Positions 53,321 to 62,471 of a DNA stretch of 64,000 nt are shown here, in pieces (within the stretch, counting starts at the first letter, position 1; each line of letters starts with the position of its first letter). The position numbers and the translations under genes were made by a program. Source of the DNA: Oscillospiraceae bacterium (lineage in GTDB: Bacteria > Bacillota > Clostridia > Oscillospirales > Ruminococcaceae); the NCBI GenBank assembly GCA_022766785.1, contig JALEOL010000025.1, positions 1-64,000 of the forward strand. Reading direction: 5' to 3'. The notes under the pieces are model-generated. The model worked only from the letters and a program-made list of their open reading frames with translations, made no database searches and had not been told where the DNA came from.

Positions 53321-54586
53321 TTATTCCTGTACATCAGAGATATAACCGGTCAGGGCGCTCGCAGCTGCGATAGCCGGACTTGCGAGATATACCTCAGAGG
53401 TCACGTCGCCCATTCTGCCGACGAAATTACGGTTTGTGGTGGAGACAGCTCTCTCACCCGGGGCAAGTATACCCATATGACCGCCAAGGCAGGGGCCGCA
53501 GGTTGGCGCGGAAACCACCATGCCTGCTTCAACGAATATTTCAAGCAGACCGTTTCTCAGCGCGTCAAGGTAGATCTGCTGGGTCGCCGGGATAACGATA
53601 GCGCGCACGCCCTTAGCGACTTTCTTGCCCTTTACAACAGCCGCAGCGGTCTCCAGGTCGGAATATCTGCCGTTGGTGCAGGAGCCAATAACCACCTGGT
53701 CTATCTTTATCTTATCCATCTTTGCGATCTCATCTATCGTCTTTGTGTTCTCGGGGAGATGAGGGAAGGATACGGTCGGGCGGACAGTTGACAGGTCGAT
53801 GTCGATCACGCGGCTGTACTCTGCGTCCGGGTCAGCCTTGAGCACCTCGAACTGACGGTCAGTTCTGCCCTTGACATAAGCGAGCGTTACCTCGTCTACC
53901 TCGAAAATGCCATTCTTTGCGCCGGCTTCGATCGCCATATTTGCCATGCACAGACGGTCGTCCATAGAAAGGCTTTTAAGCCCCTCTCCGGTGAACTCCA
54001 TGGACTGGTACAAAGCGCCGTCAACGCCGATCATGCCGATGATGTGCAGGATAACGTCCTTGCCGCTCACCCACTTGCCGAGCTTTCCGGTAAGGTTGAA
54101 CTTTATCGCCGAGGGCACCTTGAACCACGCCTCTCCGGTAGCCATTCCGGCAGCCATATCAGTGGAGCCTACGCCGGTGGAAAACGCGCCGAGCGCTCCG
54201 TATGTACAGGTATGGCTGTCAGCGCCGATAACACAGTCAGACGGCACAACAAGACCTTTTTCGGGGAGCAGTGCGTGCTCAATGCCCACGTTTCCCACAT
54301 CATAATAGTTCACGATGTCGTATTTATCAGCGAAATTGCGGCACTGCTGGCACTGCTTTGCCGCCTTGATATCCTTGTTTGGGGTGAAGTGATCCATTAC
54401 AAGGGAGATCTTTGTGCGGTCAAAAACGCTGTCAAAGCCGTTCTTCTGAAATTCATTGATAGCCACCGGGCTGGTGATATCGTTGCCGAGCACCATATCC
54501 AGCTTAGCCCTGATGAGCTGTCCCGGTACAACACTGTCAAGACCCGCATGCTTCGCAAGGATCTTCTGTGTCATCGTCATACCCAT
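53321..54586 (-). CDS. leuC: 3-isopropylmalate dehydratase large subunit
   Basis: A 421-residue aconitase-like subunit. Iron-sulfur ligands in VIGSCTNGR and [35 protein letters not shown] chose ATG 54586 because AGGAGG ends 8 bases upstream; the in-frame extension to 54712 crosses the promoter. First gene of leuC-leuD-GNAT-leuB. No leuA or ilv genes are in the window. Confidence 0.96.
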   Translation of the reverse strand: MGMTMTQKILAKHAGLDSVVPGQLIRAKLDMVLGNDITSPVAINEFQKNGFDSVFDRTKISLVMDHFTPNKDIKAAKQCQQCRNFADKYDIVNYYDVGNVGIEHALLPEKGLVVPSDCVIGADSHTCTYGALGAFSTGVGSTDMAAGMATGEAWFKVPSAIKFNLTGKLGKWVSGKDVILHIIGMIGVDGALYQSMEFTGEGLKSLSMDDRLCMANMAIEAGAKNGIFEVDEVTLAYVKGRTDRQFEVLKADPDAEYSRVIDIDLSTVRPTVSFPHLPENTKTIDEIAKMDKIKIDQVVIGSCTNGRYSDLETAAAVVKGKKVAKGVRAIVIPATQQIYLDALRNGLLEIFVEAGMVVSAPTCGPCLGGHMGILAPGERAVSTTNRNFVGRMGDVTSEVYLASPAIAAASALTGYISDVQE

Positions 54587-54635
54587 TGTGTATTCCTCCT
54601 GAGTTTTGATACGCCTTTTACAGGCTTTACACTTT

Positions 54636-54664
54636 ATTATAGCACTTTTTTGTTGCTGTGTAAA
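54636..54664 (-). promoter_or_regulatory. Promoter of the leu operon
   Basis: Minus strand TTTACA (54664-54659), 17-base spacer, TATAAT (54641-54636). The short leader shows no T-box or leader peptide that I can see. Confidence 0.75.
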
Positions 54665-54746
54665 GGGGTAAAGTGAGAAAAAATTCACCGCGCAGCTCCC
54701 AGCCGATTTCAAGCAAGTGGTTTTTTCAGAAATTTTGTTATACTAC

Positions 54747-54775
54747 TTGACAAATCGCTCAGAATGGTGTAAAAT
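54747..54775 (+). promoter_or_regulatory. Promoter of tRNA-Ser
   Basis: TTGACA (54747-54752), 17-base spacer, TAAAAT (54770-54775). Confidence 0.82.
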
Positions 54776-54791
54776 AGATACGTTATATTAT

Positions 54792-54880
54792 GGAAGCGTA
54801 TCGAAGTGGTCATAACGGGACTGACTCGAAATCAGTTGTACCTCACGGTACCGTGGGTTCGAATCCCACCGCTTCCGCCA
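54792..54880 (+). tRNA. tRNA-Ser (anticodon CGA)
   Basis: An 89-base class II tRNA with encoded CCA. Acceptor GGAAGCG pairs with CGCTTCC; anticodon stem-loop CTGACTCGAAATCAG gives CGA; a long variable arm is present; T arm GTGGGTTCGAATCCCAC. Confidence 0.97.
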
Positions 54881-54888
54881 TTTGGTTG

Positions 54889-54918
54889 AAGGATCGCGTT
54901 CTGTAATGCGGTCCTTTT
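54889..54918 (+). terminator. Terminator of tRNA-Ser
   Basis: AAGGATCGC pairs with GCGGTCCTT (one wobble), followed by TTTT. Only 31 bases then remain before the GH16 start. Confidence 0.8.
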
Positions 54919-54949
54919 GATTATTCCAACTTTATTGTTCGAGGGTCTT

Positions 54950-55741
54950 ATGGAAAAACTGATAGCTGCATTATTATCGCTGATGATCTCCACCCTGACC
55001 ATTCCGGATCAGTATAAACCTGATCTTGTGGTGGACGGGCACCCCCTGAGGCTCACGTTCGAGGACGAATTCAACGGGCAGGAGCTTGACAGCACCAAAT
55101 GGGTGCGTGCCGATGAAATGAAGCGCCAGGACAAGGAAAATTACTGGTCGGACAGTATGACACGTCTGAACGGAAAAGGTCAGCTGGTGCTCAGCGCCCG
55201 TACCGACAGAGATACCGGCAATATACTTACCGGGGCGGTATGGACGAAAGGTCTGTTCGAGCAGAGCTATGGCTATTTTGAGATATGCACCACACTGAAC
55301 ACCGTTCCTGGCTACTGGACTGCATTCTGGCTGATCACGGATAATGTCATGAGCGAGGAAAACGGCGGCAGGGACGGGACTGAAATAGACGTGTACGAGA
55401 GCGCATATCACGACGAGGGTCTTGTGCAGCACACGCTCCACTGGGACGGCTATACAGAAAAGCACCGCTCAGAGGGCTCGCATGCCCCGCTTGTCTATGA
55501 TAAGGAATATCATACGTTCGGGGTGCTCTGGACGCCGGAGGAATACATCTTTTACGTTGACGGAAACGAGACCTGGCGCACAGACGCCGCTGCCGCCGGA
55601 GGTACCTGCGAAGTACCTTTATATATGATAATATCGGCAGAAACAGGCTCCTGGACTTACAGCCAGCTTGACAAGAATAGTCTCCGGGACAGGATCATGA
55701 TAGAATATGTGAGAGCATACTCCCTTATGGAACAGCAATAA
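54950..55741 (+). CDS. Glycoside hydrolase family 16 (beta-glucanase-like)
   Basis: A 263-residue GH16 enzyme. A short hydrophobic N terminus (EKLIAALLSLMISTLTIP) suggests export. Catalytic motif ExDxxE is visible in DGTEIDVYES (nucleophile and acid/base Glu). Substrate could be mixed-linkage glucan, laminarin or a related beta-glucan. ATG 54950 has GAGGG upstream. I see no clear own promoter, so it may rely on read-through of the tRNA-Ser terminator. Confidence 0.88.
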   Translation: MEKLIAALLSLMISTLTIPDQYKPDLVVDGHPLRLTFEDEFNGQELDSTKWVRADEMKRQDKENYWSDSMTRLNGKGQLVLSARTDRDTGNILTGAVWTKGLFEQSYGYFEICTTLNTVPGYWTAFWLITDNVMSEENGGRDGTEIDVYESAYHDEGLVQHTLHWDGYTEKHRSEGSHAPLVYDKEYHTFGVLWTPEEYIFYVDGNETWRTDAAAAGGTCEVPLYMIISAETGSWTYSQLDKNSLRDRIMIEYVRAYSLMEQQ

Positions 55742-55779
55742 AATCTTCCGACAGACCTTGCTTTTTTCTTACGAACCGC

Positions 55780-55808
55780 TTGAAACGACCGGGCAGATAT
55801 TATATAAT
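55780..55808 (+). promoter_or_regulatory. Promoter of the GH27 gene
   Basis: TTGAAA (55780-55785), 17-base spacer, TATAAT (55803-55808). Confidence 0.8.
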
Positions 55809-55848
55809 CAACACAAGATTAAATAACCTAATATAAGGAGTACCTGTA

Positions 55849-57123
55849 ATGAACGACCGCAAAATTTTTGTCAAGACCCCGCCAATGGGCTGGAACAGCT
55901 GGGACTGCTACGGCACAGCAGTAAACGAGGACACAGTCCGCGCAAACGCCGAATTCATGGCAAAGCACCTTAAAGGCTTTGGCTGGGAATACATCGTTGT
56001 TGACATTCAGTGGAGCAATCCCATAGCCCTGAACCACGAATACCAGCCGTTCACCGAGCTTTGCATGGACGAATACTCCCGGCTGATACCTGCAGCAGAG
56101 CGCTTCCCCTCCTCCGCAGGCGGAAAGGGCTTCGCTCCCCTGGCTGAATATGTTCACTCCCTGGGGCTTAAATTCGGCATACACATTATGAGAGGTATCC
56201 CCCGTCAGGCAGTACACCGCAACACCGCGATCAAAGGTACTGACAAGACCGCGCGCCAGATCGCCAGGACTGCCAGCATATGCCAGTGGAATACCGATAT
56301 GTACGGCGTTGATCCTGAAAAAGAGGGCGCACGGGCTTACTATGACAGCATTTTTGAGCTGTACAAGTCCTGGGGCGTGGACTTCATCAAGGTAGACGAC
56401 ATCTGCCGTGAGCTTCCCCACGAGGAAAGCGAGCTTGTCATGCTCAGCGAATCTCTGCGCTCCTGCGGCAGAGATATGGTGCTAAGCCTCTCACCCGGGG
56501 CGGCGCTCCCGGAAAAGGCAGAGCTTTACAAGCAGGTCAGCAACATGTGGCGTATCACTGATGATTTCTGGGATAACTGGGAGCAATTGCATGATATGTT
56601 CAGCCGTGCGCAGACCTGGTGCATTCACGCCGCAGCAGGTCACTTTCCGGACGCTGATATGCTTCCCATTGGAGCGATTCTTCAGGATTACGGAGCTGAT
56701 GGCTGGACAAAATTCACACATGACGAACAGATCACAATGATGAGCCTGTGGAGCATAATGCGTTCTCCGCTTATCATAGGCGGCGAAATGACAAAGTTCG
56801 ACGAGTTCACCATGAGTCTGCTGACAAATCCTGACATCATCGACTGCCTGAACAATACCCATTCCGCGCACCCGCTGTTCCGCAGGACAGTTGACGGAAA
56901 CGAACAGATCGCGTGGTTTACTACCCACGAGGACGGGAAAACTTTCTATGCAGCGCTGTTCAACTGTGGCGAAAGCGAGTGCAGGATCACCGCGGAGCTT
57001 CCTGTTTCCTGCCGGCTTTCTGCACGCGAAGTCTGGACAGGGGCATTCTGCGAGGCAGCCGGAAGCATATCTGCATCAGTAAAGCCCCACGGAACGGCAA
57101 TGTTCAGGCTGACACGCGTCTGA
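55849..57123 (+). CDS. Glycoside hydrolase family 27 (alpha-galactosidase-like)
   Basis: A 424-residue GH27 enzyme without a signal peptide. It has PPMGWNSWDCYG, VVDIQWSN, the nucleophile region DFIKVDDIC, the likely acid/base Asp in MWRITDDFWDNW, and a C-terminal beta domain. Predicted to release terminal alpha-galactose (or alpha-N-acetylgalactosamine, arabinopyranose) in the cytoplasm. AAGGAG lies upstream of ATG 55849. Confidence 0.92.
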   Translation: MNDRKIFVKTPPMGWNSWDCYGTAVNEDTVRANAEFMAKHLKGFGWEYIVVDIQWSNPIALNHEYQPFTELCMDEYSRLIPAAERFPSSAGGKGFAPLAEYVHSLGLKFGIHIMRGIPRQAVHRNTAIKGTDKTARQIARTASICQWNTDMYGVDPEKEGARAYYDSIFELYKSWGVDFIKVDDICRELPHEESELVMLSESLRSCGRDMVLSLSPGAALPEKAELYKQVSNMWRITDDFWDNWEQLHDMFSRAQTWCIHAAAGHFPDADMLPIGAILQDYGADGWTKFTHDEQITMMSLWSIMRSPLIIGGEMTKFDEFTMSLLTNPDIIDCLNNTHSAHPLFRRTVDGNEQIAWFTTHEDGKTFYAALFNCGESECRITAELPVSCRLSAREVWTGAFCEAAGSISASVKPHGTAMFRLTRV

Positions 57124-57133
57124 GGTAAAAGAA

Positions 57134-57823
57134 TTGAGTAACATAACCTACGAATATATCCGCAGAAACAAGGATATTCAGACCTATATCAACTACGCTG
57201 ACGCCGCACTCAACACGATCGGCTACACTGAACACTCCAACGCGCATGTGGAGCGCGCGGCGGCGTCTGCATACAAGATACTGACCACCCTCGGCTACGA
57301 GCAGAGGACGTGCGAGCTGGCGGAGATCGCCGCATACATGCACGATATCGGCAACGTGATAAACCGCATAGACCACGCACAGAGCGGCGCGGTCATGGCG
57401 TTCCGTCTGCTGGACAACCTAGGAATGCCGGCAAACGAGATCTCGCTGATCGTATCCGCGATAGGCAACCACGACGAGGGTACTGCTGCTCCCGTTACAC
57501 CCATTGCCGCCGCGCTCATCATCGCGGACAAGTCCGACGTGCGCCGCTCCAGGGTGCGTTCAGCGGACGGAGCATTCGTGCCGACCTCGGAGAACCTTGC
57601 CAAGGATATCCACGACCGGGTGAATTACGCCGTGGAAAAATCATCTCTGTACTTCTCTGAGGACAAAAATGACATCATTCTTGACCTCACGATCGACCAG
57701 AAAATATCCTCAATAATGGAATATTTTGAAATTTTTCTCGACAGAATGAAGCTCTGCCGCAGGGCAGCGGAATTTCTGGGCATTCGTTTCAGGTTAAAGA
57801 TCAACGAGGCGGTTTTGCTTTAG
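57134..57823 (+). CDS. HD-domain phosphohydrolase
   Basis: A 229-residue protein with an HD domain (about 30-160): HVERAAASAYKIL, AAYMHDIGNVINRIDHAQSG (HD pair and next His), GNHDEGT and ADKSDVRRSRVR. It starts with TTG at 57134, 8 bases after GAGG; no nearby ATG fits. Substrate unknown. Follows the GH27 gene by 10 bases and may be co-transcribed. Confidence 0.82.
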   Translation: MSNITYEYIRRNKDIQTYINYADAALNTIGYTEHSNAHVERAAASAYKILTTLGYEQRTCELAEIAAYMHDIGNVINRIDHAQSGAVMAFRLLDNLGMPANEISLIVSAIGNHDEGTAAPVTPIAAALIIADKSDVRRSRVRSADGAFVPTSENLAKDIHDRVNYAVEKSSLYFSEDKNDIILDLTIDQKISSIMEYFEIFLDRMKLCRRAAEFLGIRFRLKINEAVLL

Positions 57824-57918
57824 CATGAACTAACACCGTATAAATCTGATATATTGCCGGATTTCGGTCGCAATTCCACAATATTTTGAGAATTTTTTCG
57901 GAAATTTTAAAAAAGCAC

Positions 57919-57947
57919 TTGAAATTCCGGCAATTATATAGTAAAAT
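57919..57947 (+). promoter_or_regulatory. sigma-A promoter of the pur operon
   Basis: TTGAAA (57919-57924), 17-base spacer, TAAAAT (57942-57947). It opens a leader of about 190 bases. The stretch 57824-57918 holds no signal that I recognise. Confidence 0.75.
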
Positions 57948-58004
57948 ATAATTATGTTATTGTGCGTGTTACACAGCGCGGAAATCCAGTAAAAGGGAGA
58001 ATTG

Positions 58005-58091
58005 ATGATGGGTGTAATTTTATGTCACAGCTATCATAGGGCAGATGCGGCTTCTTTTTACAGAATAAGTGCAACCATAACACAATTGTAA
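58005..58091 (+). CDS. Putative 28-residue leader peptide ahead of purE
   Basis: Tandem ATG codons at 58005 and 58008 follow AAGGGAG at a good distance. The frame MMGVILCHSYHRADAASFYR... ends at TAA 58089-58091, 6 bases before the terminator stem at 58097. No amino acid is strongly repeated, so it is not a classical rich-codon attenuator. Its place between promoter and terminator suggests that its translation affects the terminator. Conservation would be needed to confirm it. Confidence 0.5.
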   Translation: MMGVILCHSYHRADAASFYRISATITQL

Positions 58092-58096
58092 CTTAA

Positions 58097-58128
58097 TTTA
58101 GCTGTATTCCGCATACAGCTAATTTTTA
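58097..58128 (+). terminator. Leader terminator (attenuator) upstream of purE
   Basis: TTAGCTGTA (58098-58106) pairs with TACAGCTAA (58114-58122), followed by TTTTTATTT. It lies inside the transcript, before the purE ribosome site AGGAGG. I could not identify a matching anti-terminator or a known purine riboswitch core. Confidence 0.8.
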
Positions 58129-58145
58129 TTTCAGGAGGAAGATAC

Positions 58146-58658
58146 ATGTCAGAACAGAAAAAAGTCGGCATAGTAATGGGCAGCGACAGCGATTTTCCGG
58201 TCGTTCGCAAGGCTGCCGAGGCTTTAAAGGAATTTGGCATTCCTTTCGAGATGAGGGTGCTTTCTGCGCACCGCTCCCCCGCTCAGGTTGCTGAGTTCGC
58301 AAAAAGCGCCCGGGACAACGGCTTCGGCGTTATAATCGCTGCGGCAGGAATGGCGGCTCACCTCGCCGGAGCTGTCGCAGGAAACACCACCCTGCCGGTG
58401 ATCGCAATTCCGGTTAAGGCAAAGGCGCTGGAGGGCGTTGACGCACTTTTAAGCTCGGTAATGATGCCACCGGGAGTTCCGGTCGCAACAGTTGGAATTG
58501 ACACCGCCGCAAACGCAGGCTACCTTGCTGCTGAGATACTCGCGGTATCAGACCCCGAACTTGCGGACAAGCTGCTGGAATTCAAGAAAAAGCAGAACGA
58601 GAAGAACCTCGCCGCCGACGCAAAAATGCAGGAGACCGTAAAAAACGAGCTTTCCTGA
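58146..58658 (+). CDS. purE: N5-carboxyaminoimidazole ribonucleotide mutase
   Basis: A 170-residue class I PurE. GIVMGSDSDFPVV, the catalytic His in VLSAHRSPAQV, and AAAGMAAHLAGAVA. Step six of purine synthesis. AGGAGG precedes ATG 58146. No purK in the window. Confidence 0.96.
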   Translation: MSEQKKVGIVMGSDSDFPVVRKAAEALKEFGIPFEMRVLSAHRSPAQVAEFAKSARDNGFGVIIAAAGMAAHLAGAVAGNTTLPVIAIPVKAKALEGVDALLSSVMMPPGVPVATVGIDTAANAGYLAAEILAVSDPELADKLLEFKKKQNEKNLAADAKMQETVKNELS

Positions 58659-58723
58659 CCTATCAAACGACAATTCGTCCCGACGGGACACAAATAAACA
58701 AATAAGACAAAGGAGATAATATC

Positions 58724-59446
58724 ATGAGCTACACAAAGGCAGAACAGCTTTACGAGGGAAAGGCAAAGAAGGTTTTCGCATGTGCAGAGAACCCCGACTA
58801 CGTTATCGTATCCTACAAGGACGACGCTACTGCGTTCAACGGTCTGAAAAAGGGTCAGATCAGCGGTAAGGGCGTTATAAACAACAAGATGACCAACTAC
58901 ATGTTCGGACTGCTTGAGAAAGAAGGCATTCCCACCCACCTCATTGAGGAGATCAACGACCGCGAGACCGTTGTAAAGAAGGTGGAGATCGTTCCGCTGG
59001 AGGTTATCGTAAGAAACGTCGCAGCAGGCAGCTTCTCCAAGAAGCTCGGTATTGAGGAGGGCACTCCCTTAAAGCAGCCCACCCTTGAATTCAGCTACAA
59101 GAACGACGACCTCGGCGACCCTTTCATCAACAGCTACTATGCGCTGGGTCTAGGTCTTGCCACACAGGAGGAGATCGACACGATCACCAAGTACGCGTTC
59201 GCAGTCAACAAGTTCATGCTTGACTACTTCAAGAAGCTCAACATCGACCTTATCGACTTCAAGATCGAGTTCGGTCGCTTCCACGATCAGATAATCCTCG
59301 CAGACGAGATCTCCCCGGATACCTGCCGCTTCTGGGATTCCACCACTCACGAGAAGCTGGACAAGGATCGTTTCCGCAGGGATATGGGCGGCGTTGAGGA
59401 CGCTTACCAGGAGATCATGCGTCGTATCTTCGGCGAGAACAAGTAA
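58724..59446 (+). CDS. purC: Phosphoribosylaminoimidazole-succinocarboxamide synthase
   Basis: A 240-residue SAICAR synthetase. [32 protein letters not shown] and [14 protein letters not shown]. Adds aspartate to CAIR using ATP. AAAGGAG precedes ATG 58724. Confidence 0.97.
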   Translation: MSYTKAEQLYEGKAKKVFACAENPDYVIVSYKDDATAFNGLKKGQISGKGVINNKMTNYMFGLLEKEGIPTHLIEEINDRETVVKKVEIVPLEVIVRNVAAGSFSKKLGIEEGTPLKQPTLEFSYKNDDLGDPFINSYYALGLGLATQEEIDTITKYAFAVNKFMLDYFKKLNIDLIDFKIEFGRFHDQIILADEISPDTCRFWDSTTHEKLDKDRFRRDMGGVEDAYQEIMRRIFGENK

Positions 59447-59547
59447 TTTTCAAAAGCAAGGGAAACGGGATATTACGCGGCTTTCCGGGGCGCTTCACGA
59501 CCCCGGATCAACCGTGAACAGACAGAGAAAAGGCGGTAAAACTTTAT

Positions 59548-60972
59548 ATGGGCGGATTTTTCGGAGCAGCAACAGAAAACAACTGTATAAGCGACGTATT
59601 CTTCGGCACGGACTACCACTCCCACCTCGGCACACGACGCGGCGGCATGACGGCTTATTCCCCTGAGAAGGGCTTCCAGAGGAGCATTCACAGCATTGAG
59701 AACTCGCCGTTCCGCACCAAATTCGAGAACGACGTGGACGGAATGACAGGAAACCTGTGCATCGGCAGCATCAGCGACACTGACCCTCAGCCTATCCTGC
59801 TGAAGTCGCAGCTTGGCACCTACGCTATCTGCAACATCGGCATAATCAACAATGACGAAGAACTTTGCAGCGAACTGCTGAGCAAGTCCAGTGCGAGCTT
59901 TGAGACCATGAGCAGCGGTAAAGTAAATTCCTCATCGCTCATAGGGGCGCTTATTGCGCAGAAGGGCAATATCGTTGACGGTATCCGCTACGCTCAGGAG
60001 AGGATCGTAGGTACGATGTCGCTGCTGATACTCACCGAGGACGGCATCATCGCAGCCCGGGACAAGGACGGCAGACTCCCGATCATCATCGGCAGACGTG
60101 ACGACGGCTATTGTGTGTCGTTTGAGAGCTTTGCATTCCAGAAGCTGGGATACGAGATCTACCGTGAAATGCTCCCCGGAGAGATCGTAAAGATCACCTC
60201 AAAACGCGCGGAAGTTCTCAGCGAAGGAACTCAGAAAAACCTGAAGATATGCACGTTCCTGTGGACTTACTACGGCTATCCCAACTCAGTATATGAGGGC
60301 GTCACCGTAGAAACGATGCGCACAAGAAACGGCGAAATTATGGCTGAGCACGATATCCGGAACGGCACCCTGCCCGATGTTGACTTCATCTGCGGCGTGC
60401 CCGATTCCGGCGTTCCCCATGCGATTGGCTATGCAAACCGCAGCGGTATTCCTTTCGCACGTCCTTTTATAAAGTATACCCCCACATGGCCGCGCAGCTT
60501 CATGCCGCAGAGCCAGTCCATGAGAAACAAGGTTGCAAAGATGAAGCTTATCCCCGTTCACGAGCTTATCGAGGGGAAAAAGCTCCTGTTCGTAGACGAC
60601 AGCATCGTAAGAGGCACGCAGATGCGCGAGACCGTGGAATTCCTCTACGCGAACGGCGCAAAGGAAGTTCACACGAGGTCTGCATGTCCGCCGATAATGT
60701 ACGGGTGCAAGTACCTGAACTTCTCCCGGAGCACCTCTGAGCTTGACCTCATAGCACGCCGCATTATCCACGAATTTGAGGGCGAGGACGGCGTGAAGTA
60801 TATCAGCGAATACAGCGATACCAAAACAGAACGCGGAAAGCGTCTGAGAGCCGAGATATGCAAACGTCTCAAGCTCACATCGCTGGAATTCCAGTCGCTG
60901 GAGGGTACGGTAAAGGCTGTCGGACTTCCGGAAAGCGGGCTTTGCAGCTACTGCTGGAACGGAAAGGAATGA
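59548..60972 (+). CDS. PurF paralogue with degenerate glutaminase domain
   Basis: A 474-residue protein aligning with PurF over its length. The PRPP motif LLFVDDSIVRGTQ (residues 346-358) is intact. The N-terminal glutaminase nucleophile Cys is absent (starts MGGFFGAATE), and the usual HRGQES, RYSTTG and HNGN motifs read TRRGGMT, GSISDTD and CNIGIINN. It therefore should not split glutamine. It could be an ammonia-dependent transferase, a partner of PurF or a regulator. Located between purC and purF. Confidence 0.88.
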   Translation: MGGFFGAATENNCISDVFFGTDYHSHLGTRRGGMTAYSPEKGFQRSIHSIENSPFRTKFENDVDGMTGNLCIGSISDTDPQPILLKSQLGTYAICNIGIINNDEELCSELLSKSSASFETMSSGKVNSSSLIGALIAQKGNIVDGIRYAQERIVGTMSLLILTEDGIIAARDKDGRLPIIIGRRDDGYCVSFESFAFQKLGYEIYREMLPGEIVKITSKRAEVLSEGTQKNLKICTFLWTYYGYPNSVYEGVTVETMRTRNGEIMAEHDIRNGTLPDVDFICGVPDSGVPHAIGYANRSGIPFARPFIKYTPTWPRSFMPQSQSMRNKVAKMKLIPVHELIEGKKLLFVDDSIVRGTQMRETVEFLYANGAKEVHTRSACPPIMYGCKYLNFSRSTSELDLIARRIIHEFEGEDGVKYISEYSDTKTERGKRLRAEICKRLKLTSLEFQSLEGTVKAVGLPESGLCSYCWNGKE

Positions 60973-60978
60973 TATACT

Positions 60979-62403
60979 TTGTCAGGTAATATCCACGAGG
61001 AATGCGGTGTATTCGGCATTTACTGCAATACGCCGTCCGATGTCGCGCATTCGGTGTATTTCGGACTTTATGCATTACAGCACAGGGGTCAGGAAAGCTG
61101 CGGTATCGTTGTCAACGACCGCGGCGTGTTCAAGGCTCACAAGGGTCTGGGACTTGTAAACGAGGTCTTTAACGAACGTATACTGTCAGACTTTGGTCAG
61201 GGCAAGATAGCAGTTGGTCATGTACGCTACTCCACCACGGGCAACGTCAACACCGCGAACTGCCAGCCCATGACTGTACGCCACGTCAAGGGCGCTCTTG
61301 CCATAGCCCACAACGGAAATCTCATCAACGCGCTCCAGCTGCGCCAGCAGTACGAGTTAAAGGGTGCGATATTCCACAGCACCAGCGACACCGAGGTAAT
61401 TTCCTACGCGATTACCGAAGCACGTCTGGAGACCGGCTCAATTCAGGAAGCGGTCGAAAAGGCGATGTATAAGATAAAAGGGGCGTATTCCCTGGTGATA
61501 ATGTCCCCGAAAAAGCTCATCGCGGCAAGAGATCCGCAGGGTTTCCGTCCGCTGTGTCTGGGCAAACTCCCGGACGATACCGGATATGTTTTCGCGTCGG
61601 AAAGCTGTGCGCTGGACTGTATCGGCGCAGAGTTCGTTCGTGACGTTGAGCCGGGCGAGATCGTTGTTGTTGATGAAAACGACATCCAGAGCATAAAGAC
61701 CCACTGCGGTCAGAAAAGCTCGCTGTGCGTGTTCGAGTTCATTTATTTCGCACGTCCCGATTCTGTTATCGAGGGCGCCAGCGTTCATCGTGCAAGGCTT
61801 CGTGCCGGGCATTACCTTGCGCTGGAGCACCCGGTTCAGGCGGACGTGGTTATCGGGTGTCCGGACAGCGGACTTGACGCTGCGCTGGGATTTTCCCAGC
61901 AGAGCGGTATCCCCTACGGCGTCGGCTTCGTGAAGAACCGCTATATTGGCAGGACGTTCATTCAGCCCACACAGGGAATGCGTGAGAACTCCGTTAAGAT
62001 CAAGCTGAACGCAGTCACAGAAACCGTTAAGGGAAAGCGCGTCGTTCTGATAGACGACAGCATCGTAAGGGGCACTACCTCTGCAAAGGTGGTAAAGCTG
62101 CTCCGTCATGCCGGCGCAAAGGAGATCCACATGAGGATATCCTCGCCGCCGTTCATCAGCGAGTGCTTCTTCGGAACGGACATCGACAGCAAGGAAAATC
62201 TTATCGCCAACAAGCATTCCGTTGAGGAGATCGCGCAGATCATCGGCGTTGATTCCCTGGGATTCCTCAGTACGGAAAGCGTAACTAAGATCGCCGAGAA
62301 TGCAGGCTGCGGCTTCTGTTCCGGCTGCTTCACCGGGAATTATCCGATCGAAGTTCCCAAGGAGATACCCAAGGATAAATTTGAAATGAAGTTCGACGAA
62401 TGA
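60979..62403 (+). CDS. purF: Amidophosphoribosyltransferase
   Basis: A 474-residue enzyme committing PRPP to purine synthesis. A short propeptide (MSGNIHEE) precedes nucleophile Cys9 (CGVFGIY); LQHRGQES, RYSTTGN, HNGNL and PRPP motif VVLIDDSIVRGTT (355-367) are intact. C-terminal Cys residues (AGCGFCSGCF) fit the iron-sulfur type. The start is TTG at 60979 with AAAGGAA upstream; no other start keeps the propeptide. It lies 6 bases after the paralogue. Confidence 0.95.
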   Translation: MSGNIHEECGVFGIYCNTPSDVAHSVYFGLYALQHRGQESCGIVVNDRGVFKAHKGLGLVNEVFNERILSDFGQGKIAVGHVRYSTTGNVNTANCQPMTVRHVKGALAIAHNGNLINALQLRQQYELKGAIFHSTSDTEVISYAITEARLETGSIQEAVEKAMYKIKGAYSLVIMSPKKLIAARDPQGFRPLCLGKLPDDTGYVFASESCALDCIGAEFVRDVEPGEIVVVDENDIQSIKTHCGQKSSLCVFEFIYFARPDSVIEGASVHRARLRAGHYLALEHPVQADVVIGCPDSGLDAALGFSQQSGIPYGVGFVKNRYIGRTFIQPTQGMRENSVKIKLNAVTETVKGKRVVLIDDSIVRGTTSAKVVKLLRHAGAKEIHMRISSPPFISECFFGTDIDSKENLIANKHSVEEIAQIIGVDSLGFLSTESVTKIAENAGCGFCSGCFTGNYPIEVPKEIPKDKFEMKFDE

Positions 62404-62471
62404 CGGACTAAAACATTATTAATTAAGGCTGCTCCGTGGACTGCGGCGCTCCTTATAGAAAGGGCAGTAAA

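Noticed and set aside
53321..54712. Long form of leuC starting at 54712
   Set aside because: The extra 42 codons cover the promoter and leader; AGGAGG supports the ATG at 54586.
57824..58145. Purine riboswitch upstream of purE
   Set aside because: I looked for the conserved three-way junction bases and did not find them; only promoter, leader frame and terminator are supported.
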